A DNA stretch of 64,000 nt, taken from assembly GCA_012518185.1 (NCBI GenBank), contig JAAYTA010000105.1, forward strand, positions 1-64,000, given 5' to 3'. The notes beneath the pieces are model-generated. The model saw only the letters and a list, made by a program, of their open reading frames with translations. It ran no database searches and had not been told where the DNA came from. Of the stretch, positions 37,967 through 48,350 are shown in pieces (position 1 is the first letter of the stretch; the number at the start of each line of letters is the position of its first letter). The position numbers were made by a program, and so were the translations under genes. This DNA comes from Methanobacteriota archaeon (GTDB lineage: Archaea; Thermoplasmatota; Thermoplasmata; Methanomassiliicoccales; Methanomassiliicoccaceae).

Positions 37967-38194
37967 CTATTTGTTTTTCTTGTCCCACCAGACAACGGTG
38001 CCAAAAAACCCATTCTCGGGAAATCTTCCCACCTTAGTTTCGAAAGCCTGATAGGGTCCATCACATTTTTCTAGAGCTTCTTCTTCAGTTTTGAAGACTC
38101 TGCCTGTGTAGGCACACTGATAAACCACTCTATTCTTCTTCCTACCTACTATAGATTGCCAAAGACCCATGATGCCCTGTATTCGGAATGACAT
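37967..38194 (-). CDS. Small conserved-looking hypothetical protein
   Basis: 75 aa; RVVYQCAYTGRVFKTEEEALEKCDGPYQAFETKVGRFPENGFFGTVVWWDKK; start may be a downstream ATG. Confidence 0.55.
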   Translation of the reverse strand: MSFRIQGIMGLWQSIVGRKKNRVVYQCAYTGRVFKTEEEALEKCDGPYQAFETKVGRFPENGFFGTVVWWDKKNK

Positions 38195-38289
38195 TTATAA
38201 GGATTGAGGTACATCTAATCCCTGCGGCGTATGGCTGCCCTGTAAACTGCGGTAGTCCTTTATATTCTACCACTCCAATTAGGTGTTCT

Positions 38290-38787
38290 ATGAACAGGAT
38301 TAAGGTCATCAACGAGCCATCGGAACTTGTACCGATGTTGCGAGCCGTTGATACCGAGGTTAAAAGGGAAGTCCTCAAGGAAGTGACGCTGGAATGGCGC
38401 ACAGTTAAGGATGTGGAGGCAAAGTTCGGTCCTGAAGGAGCCGAATCCCTGAAATTCTTCGAGAAGATGAAGCTGGTAGAAACTCGTTGGCAGAGTACCA
38501 GCGGCTCATTCCCTGAGAAAGCCTATCACACTTACTATACCTCGTTTCATATCAATGCTTCGTGGCCTGTTTATGAAATATCTGATGTCCTCGCCGCTGC
38601 TATGATGGATGAGGAAGAATTTGATAAACTAGAGAAGCAAATATATGAAGAGGTAGGGCGAGACGGTCGCTTCGCTGGAGATATTGCTGAGAGTTTGGGG
38701 ATAACTTCCACTATGCTTCGCAGCTTGGTTAAGCGTTCTGTAAGACTAGACTATCGCGGACATCGAATTGAGAGACTCAAGGAGTAA
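38290..38787 (+). CDS. ArsR-like winged-helix regulator (COG1777-like)
   Basis: Start ATG 38290; MNRIKVINEPSELVPMLRAVDTEVKREVLKEVTLEWRTVKDVEAKFGPEG. Confidence 0.75.
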   Translation: MNRIKVINEPSELVPMLRAVDTEVKREVLKEVTLEWRTVKDVEAKFGPEGAESLKFFEKMKLVETRWQSTSGSFPEKAYHTYYTSFHINASWPVYEISDVLAAAMMDEEEFDKLEKQIYEEVGRDGRFAGDIAESLGITSTMLRSLVKRSVRLDYRGHRIERLKE

Positions 38788-38796
38788 TGTACTCCA

Positions 38797-39321
38797 ATGC
38801 TTGATACATACGTATTAAGACTCGGTCATCGGCCTGAGAGAGATAAACGCGTAACAACGCACGTTGCTCTCACAGCACGCGCATTCGGAGCCAAAGGTAT
38901 CTTCGTCTCGACTAAGGACGAAGAGCTAGAGAATAATGTAAGATCAGTAGTGGATAGGTTCGGAGGAGACTTTCAAATCACCACCGGAATAAAATGGAAG
39001 CCCTTTCTCAAGGAATTTGATGGAACATCTGTACACTTGACCATGTATGGCACACATGTAGACGATGCCATACCTTTGATCAAAGATGTAGCCACTAGAA
39101 AGATGCTTATCGTGGTTGGTGCTGAGAAAGTACCTCCAGACGTATATCAGTGGGCAACTTTCAACGTAGGAATGGGTAACCAGCCTCATTCAGAAGTTGC
39201 TGCTCTAGCCGTATTCTTAGATCGATTCTTTCAGGGAGAAGGACTTCGTCGTGACATGGATGGGAATATGAAAATACTACCTTGTGAACGAGGGAAGAAA
39301 GTTGTCAATGATACCCAGTGA
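38797..39321 (+). CDS. trm56: tRNA (cytidine-56-2'-O)-methyltransferase
   Basis: [39 protein letters not shown] family archaeal Trm56. Confidence 0.9.
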   Translation: MLDTYVLRLGHRPERDKRVTTHVALTARAFGAKGIFVSTKDEELENNVRSVVDRFGGDFQITTGIKWKPFLKEFDGTSVHLTMYGTHVDDAIPLIKDVATRKMLIVVGAEKVPPDVYQWATFNVGMGNQPHSEVAALAVFLDRFFQGEGLRRDMDGNMKILPCERGKKVVNDTQ

Positions 39322-39871
39322 GGAACGATGCATACGTATCCTATTCGATGAAGGCATCCACCCTAAGATTGTACGTCATGTATGTACCGTGATGAGGGTA
39401 GCGGAAGCGATTGCAATAAAATGCGATGCTAATTTGTCTCTTGTACGCGCCGGAGCTTTACTCCATGACTTAGGACGCAGCCGTACGCAGGGAATCCGCC
39501 ATGCCATAGAAGGAGCTACACTTGCGCGGGATCTCGAGCTACCAGAGGAGTTGGTACTGATAATTCAAAAACACGTAGGTGCTGGCATAGAGCCAAAAAA
39601 TGCTCAGGAGCTTGGACTCCCTCCTCTAGATTATATGCCATCAACGCTGGAAGAAAAGATCGTTTGCCATGCTGATAATCTGGTCGATGATCATAAGATC
39701 ATAACTTTACGCGAAGCATATCTCGATTTCGTTGAGAAGAATCTTGAAGAGCAAGGAGAGCAGATGCTCAAAATGCATAGAGACTTATCTGAGGCATGTA
39801 ATATGGATGTCAGTCAGATAGTATCTCAAATCAATTCAATAGATGAGAGTCTATGCTCTGATTACTTATGA
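39308..39871 (+). CDS. HD-domain phosphohydrolase
   Basis: Start ATG 39308; [17 protein letters not shown]...[23 protein letters not shown]. Confidence 0.87.
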   Translation: MIPSEERCIRILFDEGIHPKIVRHVCTVMRVAEAIAIKCDANLSLVRAGALLHDLGRSRTQGIRHAIEGATLARDLELPEELVLIIQKHVGAGIEPKNAQELGLPPLDYMPSTLEEKIVCHADNLVDDHKIITLREAYLDFVEKNLEEQGEQMLKMHRDLSEACNMDVSQIVSQINSIDESLCSDYL

Positions 39872-39884
39872 CTTCACGTATACT

Positions 39885-40382
39885 TCAGAATGTGAATCTA
39901 TTATGTTTTCCCTCTAAGTATTCGTCTCTAAGATGATGATAATCTCTAGCATTTTCAAGAGATTTAGTCTCTAGTGAGATGTCATTACTTCTGACAATCT
40001 TACCAGGGATTCCGACTACTAATGAATAGGGAGGAATATCTACTTTGCCGGTTACAACTGCACCTGCTCCAATTATACATCCCTTACCAATAGTAGCTCC
40101 TTCTATTATTGTGCAATTCATTCCAATGAGGGTACGATCGCCGATAGATGCTCCATTAATAATGGCGCCATGACCTATAGTTACATCCTCTCCGATGATT
40201 GTAGGGTGATCACTAGTGACGTGCAGTACTGCATGATCTTGGACGTTACTACCACTCCCTACTATAACGTAATTCTCATCGCCCCTAATCACGGCATAAG
40301 GCCATATGCTAACTCCATCTTTGAGTGTTACTCTCCCTATGATGATTGCAGATGGATCAACATATGTGCCTTTACCGATCAT
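39885..40382 (-). CDS. Gamma-carbonic-anhydrase-like hexapeptide-repeat protein
   Basis: GRVTLKDGVSIWPYAVIRGDENYVIVGSGSNVQDHAVLHV left-handed beta helix. Confidence 0.9.
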   Translation of the reverse strand: MIGKGTYVDPSAIIIGRVTLKDGVSIWPYAVIRGDENYVIVGSGSNVQDHAVLHVTSDHPTIIGEDVTIGHGAIINGASIGDRTLIGMNCTIIEGATIGKGCIIGAGAVVTGKVDIPPYSLVVGIPGKIVRSNDISLETKSLENARDYHHLRDEYLEGKHNRFTF

Positions 40383-40401
40383 AATTCACCGTTAGAATGC
40401 A

Positions 40402-40662
40402 TTAGATCTTAGCTGGCTTCTTAGTGGTGACTCGTTTTGGAAAGTACTTTAGCAAAATCACGTCTCCCACGGCGCTTATCCAGCGAAATGGGAGATTGAC
40501 TGCTCTGGACTCCTCCACCAGTAAGGGGTTAGTCTCACCGATGAACAGGCCATCCACGCGCTTATTATCCAGGTCGATGACGAGATTATTAACGTTACCT
40601 AAGAATATCCCGTTAGGAGTGTAGACCTGTAGTCCAATCAGTTCGGAGGCTTCCTCTAGCAT
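40402..40662 (-). CDS. PRC-barrel domain protein
   Basis: ELIGLQVYTPNGIFLGNVNNLVIDLDNKRVDGLFIGE. Confidence 0.87.
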   Translation of the reverse strand: MLEEASELIGLQVYTPNGIFLGNVNNLVIDLDNKRVDGLFIGETNPLLVEESRAVNLPFRWISAVGDVILLKYFPKRVTTKKPAKI

Positions 40663-40860
40663 GAGTTCATCCCGCCATTGGTATCTGCTTGCATATTTTA
40701 AACATTATTGTACAAAACTCGATATAATGAGGAAGCTAAGCCCATTATCCTCTATTTTTAGCAGTATTCGAAATGATCCTGTGGATATCTAGTCTATGTA
40801 CCGAATCCAGTGGCAATAAGATATTTATCCGGGAATGAATAATACGGTTTTGCATAAATA

Positions 40861-41274
40861 ATGCACAACCGAGAGGATGATCACATGGATGAGCTTGAGC
40901 AGATCAGGGAGAGGAAGAGGCAGGAAATGGCTGCTTCCGCCGGTTCCGATTGGCCTTCCGAACCAGTCAACGTAAATGATAGTAGTATTGATGATTTCAT
41001 CAAGCGCTACGATGTAGTGCTTGTAGATTGCTGGGCACCATGGTGCGGACCATGTAGAATGCTGACTCCGGTAATTGACTCCCTCGCTAAGGAAATGCAG
41101 GGTAAAGTCGCCTTTGCTAAATTGAATACTGATGAAAATCAAAAAACTGCTATGAGATACACAATTGAAGCCATCCCCACTCTATTGGTGTTCAAGGACG
41201 GCGAATTAGCAGATAGATGGGTAGGGGCACGTCCAAAAGAAGATTTAGCACGTCGATTGCAGGCCATGACCTAA
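40861..41274 (+). CDS. trxA: Thioredoxin
   Basis: VVLVDCWAPWCGPCRMLTPVID; possible start at 40885. Confidence 0.93.
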   Translation: MHNREDDHMDELEQIRERKRQEMAASAGSDWPSEPVNVNDSSIDDFIKRYDVVLVDCWAPWCGPCRMLTPVIDSLAKEMQGKVAFAKLNTDENQKTAMRYTIEAIPTLLVFKDGELADRWVGARPKEDLARRLQAMT

Positions 41275-41395
41275 TCTTTAAAATCGTTCGCCAAACCCTT
41301 TCTTCTTATTAGTATTCCATAGTAATATTATCCTTAAAAGACATAATATATTCCAAAAGTACAAATCATCGAGATCATATTTACAATTGATAATC

Positions 41396-42298
41396 ATGGA
41401 CTCGGATGTAGTGATTATAGGCCAGGGTCCCGCAGGACTACAGGCAGCCATACATGCTTCTCGAAAGAAAATAAATGTCACTGTGTTGGGAAAGAGTGAA
41501 AATTCTGCTCTTTACAAAGCTGAGATAGAGAATTACTTTGGGATAAAATCGGTAAATGGCAAAGAACTTCTCGATATTGGTCAAGAACAGGCTAAAAATT
41601 TTGGAGCCTCCATAATCGATGAGGACGTGATTCAACTTACTAAGGAAGGGGATGGTTTTAAAATAATCACAGAGACTGATCGAGTGATTCGTTCGAAGGC
41701 GATCATTCTAGCCATGGGTATCAGCAGAGTTAAGCTGAATATTCCGGGAGAGAAGGATTTTTTGGGGAAAGGTGTGAGTTACTGTGCTTCGTGCGATGCC
41801 GGCTTCTTCCGGGATCGTCCCGTGGCAGTCATAGGTGAAGAATCAGAAGCTGCCGAGTCTGCTATATTATTGAGTGAATATGCTTCTAAAGTATATTGGA
41901 TACACCGCGAGCTCAAAGTTACCTCTCAAATGCTGAATAGGGTAGATAATAGTAAGGTAGAGATGATCTCTGGAGATCCAGTAAAGATAACAGGAGAAAA
42001 TTCTGTAACTGGGCTCGAATTACGAGATGGTCGCCATCTGGAAATACAAGGAATTTTCATTGCGTTAGGAGCGAAAGGCTCGATGGAATTAGCTCTAGAA
42101 ATTGGATTACTGCCCGACCCTTCTGGAAAAATCAATGTTAATGAAGATTGCCGCACCGAGATGGAAATGGTATATGCATGTGGAGACGTCACCGGATCTC
42201 CTTGGCAACTAGCTCGTGCAGTAGGACAAGGAGCTGTAGCTGGAGATAATGCTTCTAGAGCAGTTCGGAAAGGGAAAATTGATGGCTCTAGAGAATAA
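41396..42298 (+). CDS. trxB: Thioredoxin reductase-like flavoprotein
   Basis: VVIIGQGPAGLQAAIHASR; SYCASCDAGFF redox motif; YACGDVTGSPWQLARAVGQGAVAGDNA. Confidence 0.87.
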   Translation: MDSDVVIIGQGPAGLQAAIHASRKKINVTVLGKSENSALYKAEIENYFGIKSVNGKELLDIGQEQAKNFGASIIDEDVIQLTKEGDGFKIITETDRVIRSKAIILAMGISRVKLNIPGEKDFLGKGVSYCASCDAGFFRDRPVAVIGEESEAAESAILLSEYASKVYWIHRELKVTSQMLNRVDNSKVEMISGDPVKITGENSVTGLELRDGRHLEIQGIFIALGAKGSMELALEIGLLPDPSGKINVNEDCRTEMEMVYACGDVTGSPWQLARAVGQGAVAGDNASRAVRKGKIDGSRE

Positions 42299-42803
42299 AT
42301 TAGTAGCTGGAATTTTAAGAGACGAAGGTGGTTTTAGAGATGCATTGCGAGAAGTGTTAGATGAAGATCTGAAAATGTCGGTACATGAGTTCTGCACATC
42401 TACTGGCCTATCGCCAAGCACGATCTATAAGATCATGCAAGAGCGGAGGGAACCTAATCTACGCACGATCAGAGAAATCATACGGGCAGTAAGGAAGCTA
42501 GAAAGGAGTCCTGGAGGAAATTTCATAGCTGTAATCGGTCACCGAGTAGTTCTAAATCAAATGGTAGAGCGAATTGTGCGTGTTAATGGTAAAGATGTCA
42601 GAATTAAGGAATATCCTGCTGCTAGTATAGAAGATGCCATTGTGGCTGCAGTACATGCTGAGAGAGATGGAGCCATAGCTCTAGTTTGCGCTCCAATTGC
42701 AGCACCTACTGTGGAGAAGATACTAACTATACCAGTCTCTATAGTTATTCCTCAGGAGAGCGTAACGCGAGCTATTGCTAGGGCAGCAGAGAAGACTACT
42801 TAA
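42282..42803 (+). CDS. HTH transcriptional regulator (COG1709-like)
   Basis: VHEFCTSTGLSPSTIYKIMQERREPNLRTIREIIRAVRKLE plus C-terminal sensor-like domain. Confidence 0.8.
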   Translation: MALENKLVAGILRDEGGFRDALREVLDEDLKMSVHEFCTSTGLSPSTIYKIMQERREPNLRTIREIIRAVRKLERSPGGNFIAVIGHRVVLNQMVERIVRVNGKDVRIKEYPAASIEDAIVAAVHAERDGAIALVCAPIAAPTVEKILTIPVSIVIPQESVTRAIARAAEKTT

Positions 42804-43558
42804 GTTGATCTCGCTGCATCAAGCTCATCTAATATAGTCTTGCGAAGCTCGATAAATACTGGTGATGCACGGCTCCGAGGCCGAGGGAGAGTTATGTTAT
42901 GAATACTTTTTATTGTTCCGGGACGACTTGTTAGGACGACGATACGATCTGCTAGAAATACTGCCTCATCGACAGAATGTGTTATGAAAACGATAGTTTT
43001 TTTCGTCTCTTGCCATATTCTAAGTAATTCGTTCTGCATCTGATTTCGCGTCTGAGCATCTAAGGCTCCAAATGGTTCATCCATCAGTAATATAGCAGGT
43101 TCATTTGCTAACGCTCTAGCTATACCTACGCGCTGTCTCATCCCGCCTGATAATTCATACGGATGTGCATCTTCGAATCCTCTTAAGCCAACGAGATCTA
43201 TGTATGTTTGAGATATCTCCCTCCTCTTCTCAGATGATAATTTTTGGATCTCTAAGCCGAATTCGATATTTCTCCTTACAGTCCTCCAAGGGAATAATGC
43301 AAATTCTTGAAATACCATTCCTCTATCTGAACCAGGCTCGGTAACTACGCGATTATCAACCTTTATTTCCCCAGATGTTAGATTCTCTAGCCCTGCGATA
43401 GTTCTTAAAATAGTGGTCTTACCACATCCAGATGGGCCAAGGATGCAAATAAACTCCCCTTTATTGACTTCCAGTGTGAAATTTTCGACCGCTACTAGAT
43501 CGTCGCCTTTTTCTCGTGGGAAAGTCTTAACAAGGTTAGATATGGAAAGGATACTCAT
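42800..43558 (-). CDS. ABC transporter ATPase, NitT/TauT/SsuB family
   Basis: GPSGCGKTT, ELSGGMRQRVGIARALA, LLMDEPFGALDAQTR. Confidence 0.93.
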   Translation of the reverse strand: MSILSISNLVKTFPREKGDDLVAVENFTLEVNKGEFICILGPSGCGKTTILRTIAGLENLTSGEIKVDNRVVTEPGSDRGMVFQEFALFPWRTVRRNIEFGLEIQKLSSEKRREISQTYIDLVGLRGFEDAHPYELSGGMRQRVGIARALANEPAILLMDEPFGALDAQTRNQMQNELLRIWQETKKTIVFITHSVDEAVFLADRIVVLTSRPGTIKSIHNITLPRPRSRASPVFIELRKTILDELDAARST

Positions 43559-44382
43559 TTATGAGACACCCCCATCCATTTGGATAATCGAATCTCGATA
43601 TATCTGGCTCCCCCAACTGTTATAATCCCCAATATGGCGACTACTGCCATGCCTGCAAACATTTCGGGATACCGCCCAATAGCATTCATATTTTGAATAA
43701 ACAGGCCTACACCTCCTCCCTCTGCACCTATCATCTCAGCAGCAACAATGCACATCCAACCGATTCCCAGTCCAATCGTCACACCCGCCATCAAAAATGG
43801 CACAGTATAGGGAAAAATCACCTTTAGAAATAAATCCGTTTGCTTCGCGCCCAATGTTTTTGCTGCATCAAGTAGATTAGGATCCACACTCTTGACTCCG
43901 AAGATCACATTTGAGAGTATTGGAAAAAGCACTCCTAAGAAGATCACTAAAACCGGACCTAGGAATGCACCGAATACGATGAAAAAAAACGGTGCCCAAG
44001 CTAGTGGAGGAATTGGTCTGAAAATTTCAATAATGGGCTTAGCTGCAGTTTCAGCTATCTTAGACCAACCTAATCCTAGTCCTATGGGTATTGCCACTAT
44101 GGCGGCTAATAAGAATCCAACAAGAAATCGATTCAAACTTGCTTCCAGGTTTTTCCACATAGTCACTCCCGTTATGGGATCTATCTCACTAAACGATCTA
44201 AAGAACGCATCTAGAACCTCAACTGGGTATGGGAGATATGGCGTATTGAGTATAATGACTGATAAATGCCATATAATTACAAAAGCGATCAGTCCTAGTA
44301 TAGAGATAAGTACATCAGTGAAACTAAGTTTGCCAAGGCGTCTGCCTCGTCCAGAAAAGAAATCTTTGACACCTTCAAACAT
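43555..44382 (-). CDS. ABC transporter permease, NitT/TauT/SsuC family
   Basis: EIFRPIPPLAWAPFFFIVFG...DAAKTLGAKQTDLFLKVIFPYTVPFLMAGVTIGLGIGWMCIVAAEM. Confidence 0.93.
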   Translation of the reverse strand: MFEGVKDFFSGRGRRLGKLSFTDVLISILGLIAFVIIWHLSVIILNTPYLPYPVEVLDAFFRSFSEIDPITGVTMWKNLEASLNRFLVGFLLAAIVAIPIGLGLGWSKIAETAAKPIIEIFRPIPPLAWAPFFFIVFGAFLGPVLVIFLGVLFPILSNVIFGVKSVDPNLLDAAKTLGAKQTDLFLKVIFPYTVPFLMAGVTIGLGIGWMCIVAAEMIGAEGGGVGLFIQNMNAIGRYPEMFAGMAVVAILGIITVGGARYIEIRLSKWMGVSHK

Positions 44383-44469
44383 AATATGGGATAATTACCT
44401 ATGATAATTATAATCTTGGGCTTCACAATGACTTGGCTTCTCTTCACTTAGTCATAATAAAAATAAAAA

Positions 44470-44485
44470 CTGGCCAAAAGGCCAG
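44470..44485 (-). terminator. Intrinsic-like terminator/attenuator between SBP and permease genes
   Basis: Minus strand: CTGGCC-TTTT-GGCCAG followed by TTTTTATTTTTATT. Confidence 0.65.
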
Positions 44486-44486
44486 A

Positions 44487-45590
44487 TTATGCAATATTAT
44501 TCTCTACCATTTCCTCCGCCCTTTCCAGATAGCTCGTATCAATGATCTTATCTACAAAATCCTTTACAGAACTATACCCTCTTTCAGATATTCTGTTCGA
44601 CTTAATCACATCTAGATCAATATATGATTCAGTAAATCCATCCAGGCTAGTTCTAAATGCTTCATCTATTTGATACTTGTATTTTATCTTGCTAAGAGCA
44701 CTGTCGATGACTTTTTCATCATTTATTCCTGAGAATGTTTTGGACATATCTACCAACTTAGTATAGTTCTCAGAATTCTTGTCCTCAACCGTCTCCTCTA
44801 TCCATTCTGTAGCATCTATATGCGCTTTAATGACCTTAGCTACTATGTCTGGATTGGCCTCAGCATAACTTGTTCTAACGGCTACAACGCAGCAAGGATG
44901 ATCTGGCCATACTTCGCCTGACCATTCTAATATCTTCGCAGTGCCATCTGTTATAGCAGCTGAGCCGTAGGGCTCCCAGCCTACAGCGGCATCTACGTCA
45001 CCCTTCTCAAGAGCTGCTTTTTGATTTACTGGAGGAAGCTGCTTCCAATAGACTATATTAGGGCCTGTTTCAGCGCCCTTCTGCACTGTTTTCATACCTG
45101 CATTTTCTATAACTTCCATGAATAATAGGTGCTGAATAGATGCAGGTCCAGGAGTAGCAACGGTCTTGCCCCTGAGATCTTCAACGCTATCAATGCCGTC
45201 TTTCACAACTATCGAAGAACCCTCGCTGTTAGCAACTGCAATAATCTTCACATCAGTGCCTGCATTCAGATGTTTCTGTATCACAGGAGGAGCTCCCAGC
45301 CATGCAATATCAACTGAACCTGCAGCAATAGCATCCATGACTGCACCACCATTTGCATATCCTCCAGGATTTGCACTTACGGCATCAACTTCATATTTTT
45401 CGAGTAAAGATTCATCACCAAATAGAGATTTATCCATCATAACCAGATGAGATATTTGATGCAAATCTCCAGTAAGATATCCTATCTTTACTCGATCATC
45501 ATCATCATGAGTCAGGATAATGATCCCAGCAACGGCAGCAATGATAACTACCGCAGCCACGCCTATAGCCAATGGTTTACTAATGTTCAA
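44487..45590 (-). CDS. ABC transporter substrate-binding protein, NitT/TauT/SsuA family
   Basis: N-terminal TM anchor then VKIGYLTGDLHQISHLVMMD...GSVDIAWLGAPPVIQKHLNAGTDVKIIAVANSEGSSIV. Confidence 0.9.
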   Translation of the reverse strand: MNISKPLAIGVAAVVIIAAVAGIIILTHDDDDRVKIGYLTGDLHQISHLVMMDKSLFGDESLLEKYEVDAVSANPGGYANGGAVMDAIAAGSVDIAWLGAPPVIQKHLNAGTDVKIIAVANSEGSSIVVKDGIDSVEDLRGKTVATPGPASIQHLLFMEVIENAGMKTVQKGAETGPNIVYWKQLPPVNQKAALEKGDVDAAVGWEPYGSAAITDGTAKILEWSGEVWPDHPCCVVAVRTSYAEANPDIVAKVIKAHIDATEWIEETVEDKNSENYTKLVDMSKTFSGINDEKVIDSALSKIKYKYQIDEAFRTSLDGFTESYIDLDVIKSNRISERGYSSVKDFVDKIIDTSYLERAEEMVENNIA

Positions 45591-45764
45591 GGTAGCACCA
45601 TCTCAATTAGCTATGGATTCCTATAAATTAGTTTGTCTCTAATAGGTGTAAACTATCCTTATTGTACATTTATCTATCACTCTTAAGACACATGTATTCC
45701 TCACCTCTCAAATAATGATATTAATATAGACAATTCTGCAACCTTTGGAGAATCTCAAAGTTCA

Positions 45765-45780
45765 ATTCATTTAAATGAAT
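45765..45780. promoter_or_regulatory. 16-bp perfect palindrome attcatttaaatgaat in the SBP/HTH divergent intergenic region
   Basis: Perfect dyad; a second palindrome tttaatcagattaaa at 45841-45855. Confidence 0.35.
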
Positions 45781-46180
45781 ATATTATTAGTCAGATGGAA
45801 TTCTATTAATTATGATCCTATTTTGATCAAATTATGATGCTTTAATCAGATTAAATAATGCAAAACAAAAGAATATCCTCTTAAATCATATGCGAATTTA
45901 ATGCAATAAGAGTAATTTATTTTTGTACAATATCATAAAACGTTAATAATTTTAACATGATGTGGGATTCATATGTGGCTCTAAAGGCTCTTCTGGATAC
46001 GCATGTCGCTCCTATAGTATTTTGAGATAGATGAAATAAGTCATCTGCTCGCTGATATATTTCTTTACAACATTGAATTAATCATAAAAATATCCCAGTA
46101 ATTGTGTAATCTATTATTAATTCATTAGAGATGTAAACAAAAGAAGCTAATACATTAACTGAGATTAGCTGCTGATATTA

Positions 46181-46636
46181 ATGTTTGAACTTCATGTAGA
46201 GAGCAATACCCCCCTTACTCCGCTGAATAATGTCGATGATGTCGCACTCCAATTCCTCACTCATATTGGGTATCTTCCCAAAGGCTATAGTCCCAAAACT
46301 AATGTGACAGATACTCAAGATAGCGTGCCATATAAATTATTCATGGATTGCTTCATGAAAAATATAAAGAGAGCGTGGCAAGTAGAAGAACTGGCTGCAT
46401 ATCTTGATACTACTAAGCCAACAATCTATCGTCACCTCAATAAGCTTAAATCTATCGATCTTTTAGAGGAAGCAGAAGTAGAGCGAAATGGCGTAATGAA
46501 GCGGGGTTACCGAATACGCTATGGCGATCTTCGAAAAGCTTGGGCCTTTACTGAAGCAAATGTAGAGATGGCTATGAAGAACTACCGGCAGACCGTGGAG
46601 CATCTCCAGGAATTAATAGACAAATCTCCTGAATGA
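46181..46636 (+). CDS. Winged-helix transcriptional regulator
   Basis: RAWQVEELAAYLDTTKPTIYRHLNKLKSIDLLEEAEVERNG wHTH; divergent from the ABC importer. Confidence 0.78.
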   Translation: MFELHVESNTPLTPLNNVDDVALQFLTHIGYLPKGYSPKTNVTDTQDSVPYKLFMDCFMKNIKRAWQVEELAAYLDTTKPTIYRHLNKLKSIDLLEEAEVERNGVMKRGYRIRYGDLRKAWAFTEANVEMAMKNYRQTVEHLQELIDKSPE

Positions 46637-46755
46637 GTCGCCTATCAATCTGTCTACAGATATCATAATGGCATAAAAAACATAGGCAAAAAACTAGGTG
46701 AGCAATAGTTAGCAACGCGGTAGAGAGAACAAAGAACAGTAACTTGAGGGAATAA

Positions 46756-48309
46756 ATGAGCAGTGACGTAGCATTACAGGAATATCATCACGAGCTAGTT
46801 CAGCGACTGCTCGATGGTCGCATCCAGGATAAAGATGCTCTCCAACGTGCTAAAATTGAGCTATGTCGCAGATATCGATTGAGTCGTGTACCTCCCAATT
46901 CAGAGACACTGGCATTATTGGGAGATAAAGAACTAGGAGATGCCGAATTGATTCTGCAGCGTAAACCCGTAAGAACATTATCTGGTGTGGCAGTGGTCGC
47001 TGTTATGACTTCTCCGGCTCCATGCCCTCATGGTAAGTGTACATTCTGTCCTGGAGGTGTTGATAATGGCTCGCCACAATCATACACGGGAAAAGAACCA
47101 GCCGCCCGCCGAGGAGCATCGTATAATTTTGATCCGTATGATCAAGTTGTCGGACGGATCGAGCAACTAGAAACGATTGGACACAATGCCGGCAAGATTG
47201 ATCTAATAATCATGGGCGGAACATTTACTTCTAGGTCTCTAGAGTACCAAGAACATTTTGTGAAGCGATGCTTTGATGCTATGAACGGGAGAGAATCTGC
47301 TACATTAGAGGAAGCACAGTCGCTCAATGAGACAGCACCATATCGATGCATAGGAATGACTGTTGAAACCCGTCCTGACGCATTGACTGAGGAGCAATGC
47401 AAAGCATCGATGGATCTTGGCATGACGAGAGTAGAGATGGGTGTACAGGTACTCAATGATAATATTCTAGAGAATGTGAATCGAGGTCATAATGTCCAAG
47501 ATATAATCGATGCCACTCTAATCGCAAAGCGCGCTGGCCTCAAAGTATGCTATCACATCATGCCTGGACTTCCGAACTCGTCGCCTGAATTAGATATAGA
47601 GAGCTTCCGCCGCATGTTTGATAATCCATCTTTTCGTCCCGATATGCTAAAGATATACCCCACGTTAGTCGTTGGTGGAACCAAGTTATATGATATGTGG
47701 GAATCAGGAGAATATGTTCCCTACAGTACTGATGAAGCAGTAGATGTTATAGCTCACATGAAAACAATCATTCCGCCATATGTACGCATACAGCGCATCC
47801 AGAGAGACATTCCTGTCCCATTGATTGAGGCGGGAGTAAATAAGGGACATTTACGTGAACTGGTCAAAGAACAGATGCGAAAGAATAGCACTGAGTGCGC
47901 ATGCATAAGGTGCCATGAGGTTGGGCTAATGGGCATAACTGATTATAGTATAGAAGATGTAAAAGCAAATGAGATAGCCTATGAAGCATCTAGTGGGAAA
48001 GAGCACTTCATCACGATCTCACTCCCTGATAGAGATGCTATAATTGGATATGTCCGCCTTCGCACTGGTGATGGGTCTCTGGCCAGTATTAGAGAATTAA
48101 AAGTATTCGGCAAGATGGTACCCCTTGATCAGGAAGTAGCTGGATGGCAGCACCGTGGCTTTGGCCGAGAGCTACTGTCCTTGGCAGAGAAGCGTGCCGA
48201 GGAGGAGGGATGTACTTCGATACGTGCCACTAGCGGAGTAGGTGTGCGCCTGTATTATGAGTCCCTTGGCTATCAACGAGACGGTATGTATATGACGAAA
48301 AAACTGTGA
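46756..48309 (+). CDS. elp3: Elp3-like tRNA uridine(34) acyltransferase (radical SAM + GNAT)
   Basis: CPHGKCTFCPGG...YTGKEPAARRG; C-terminal QHRGFGRELLSLAEKRAEEEG GNAT motif. Confidence 0.95.
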   Translation: MSSDVALQEYHHELVQRLLDGRIQDKDALQRAKIELCRRYRLSRVPPNSETLALLGDKELGDAELILQRKPVRTLSGVAVVAVMTSPAPCPHGKCTFCPGGVDNGSPQSYTGKEPAARRGASYNFDPYDQVVGRIEQLETIGHNAGKIDLIIMGGTFTSRSLEYQEHFVKRCFDAMNGRESATLEEAQSLNETAPYRCIGMTVETRPDALTEEQCKASMDLGMTRVEMGVQVLNDNILENVNRGHNVQDIIDATLIAKRAGLKVCYHIMPGLPNSSPELDIESFRRMFDNPSFRPDMLKIYPTLVVGGTKLYDMWESGEYVPYSTDEAVDVIAHMKTIIPPYVRIQRIQRDIPVPLIEAGVNKGHLRELVKEQMRKNSTECACIRCHEVGLMGITDYSIEDVKANEIAYEASSGKEHFITISLPDRDAIIGYVRLRTGDGSLASIRELKVFGKMVPLDQEVAGWQHRGFGRELLSLAEKRAEEEGCTSIRATSGVGVRLYYESLGYQRDGMYMTKKL

Positions 48310-48350
48310 ACACGCACTTCTAAATATCTGATCGATGACTAGAATGTTGC

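Noticed and set aside
37889-45657. gtgtaaactatc shared between 37891 and ~45646
   Set aside because: Shared 12-mers are expected many times by chance in a 64 kb AT-rich window.
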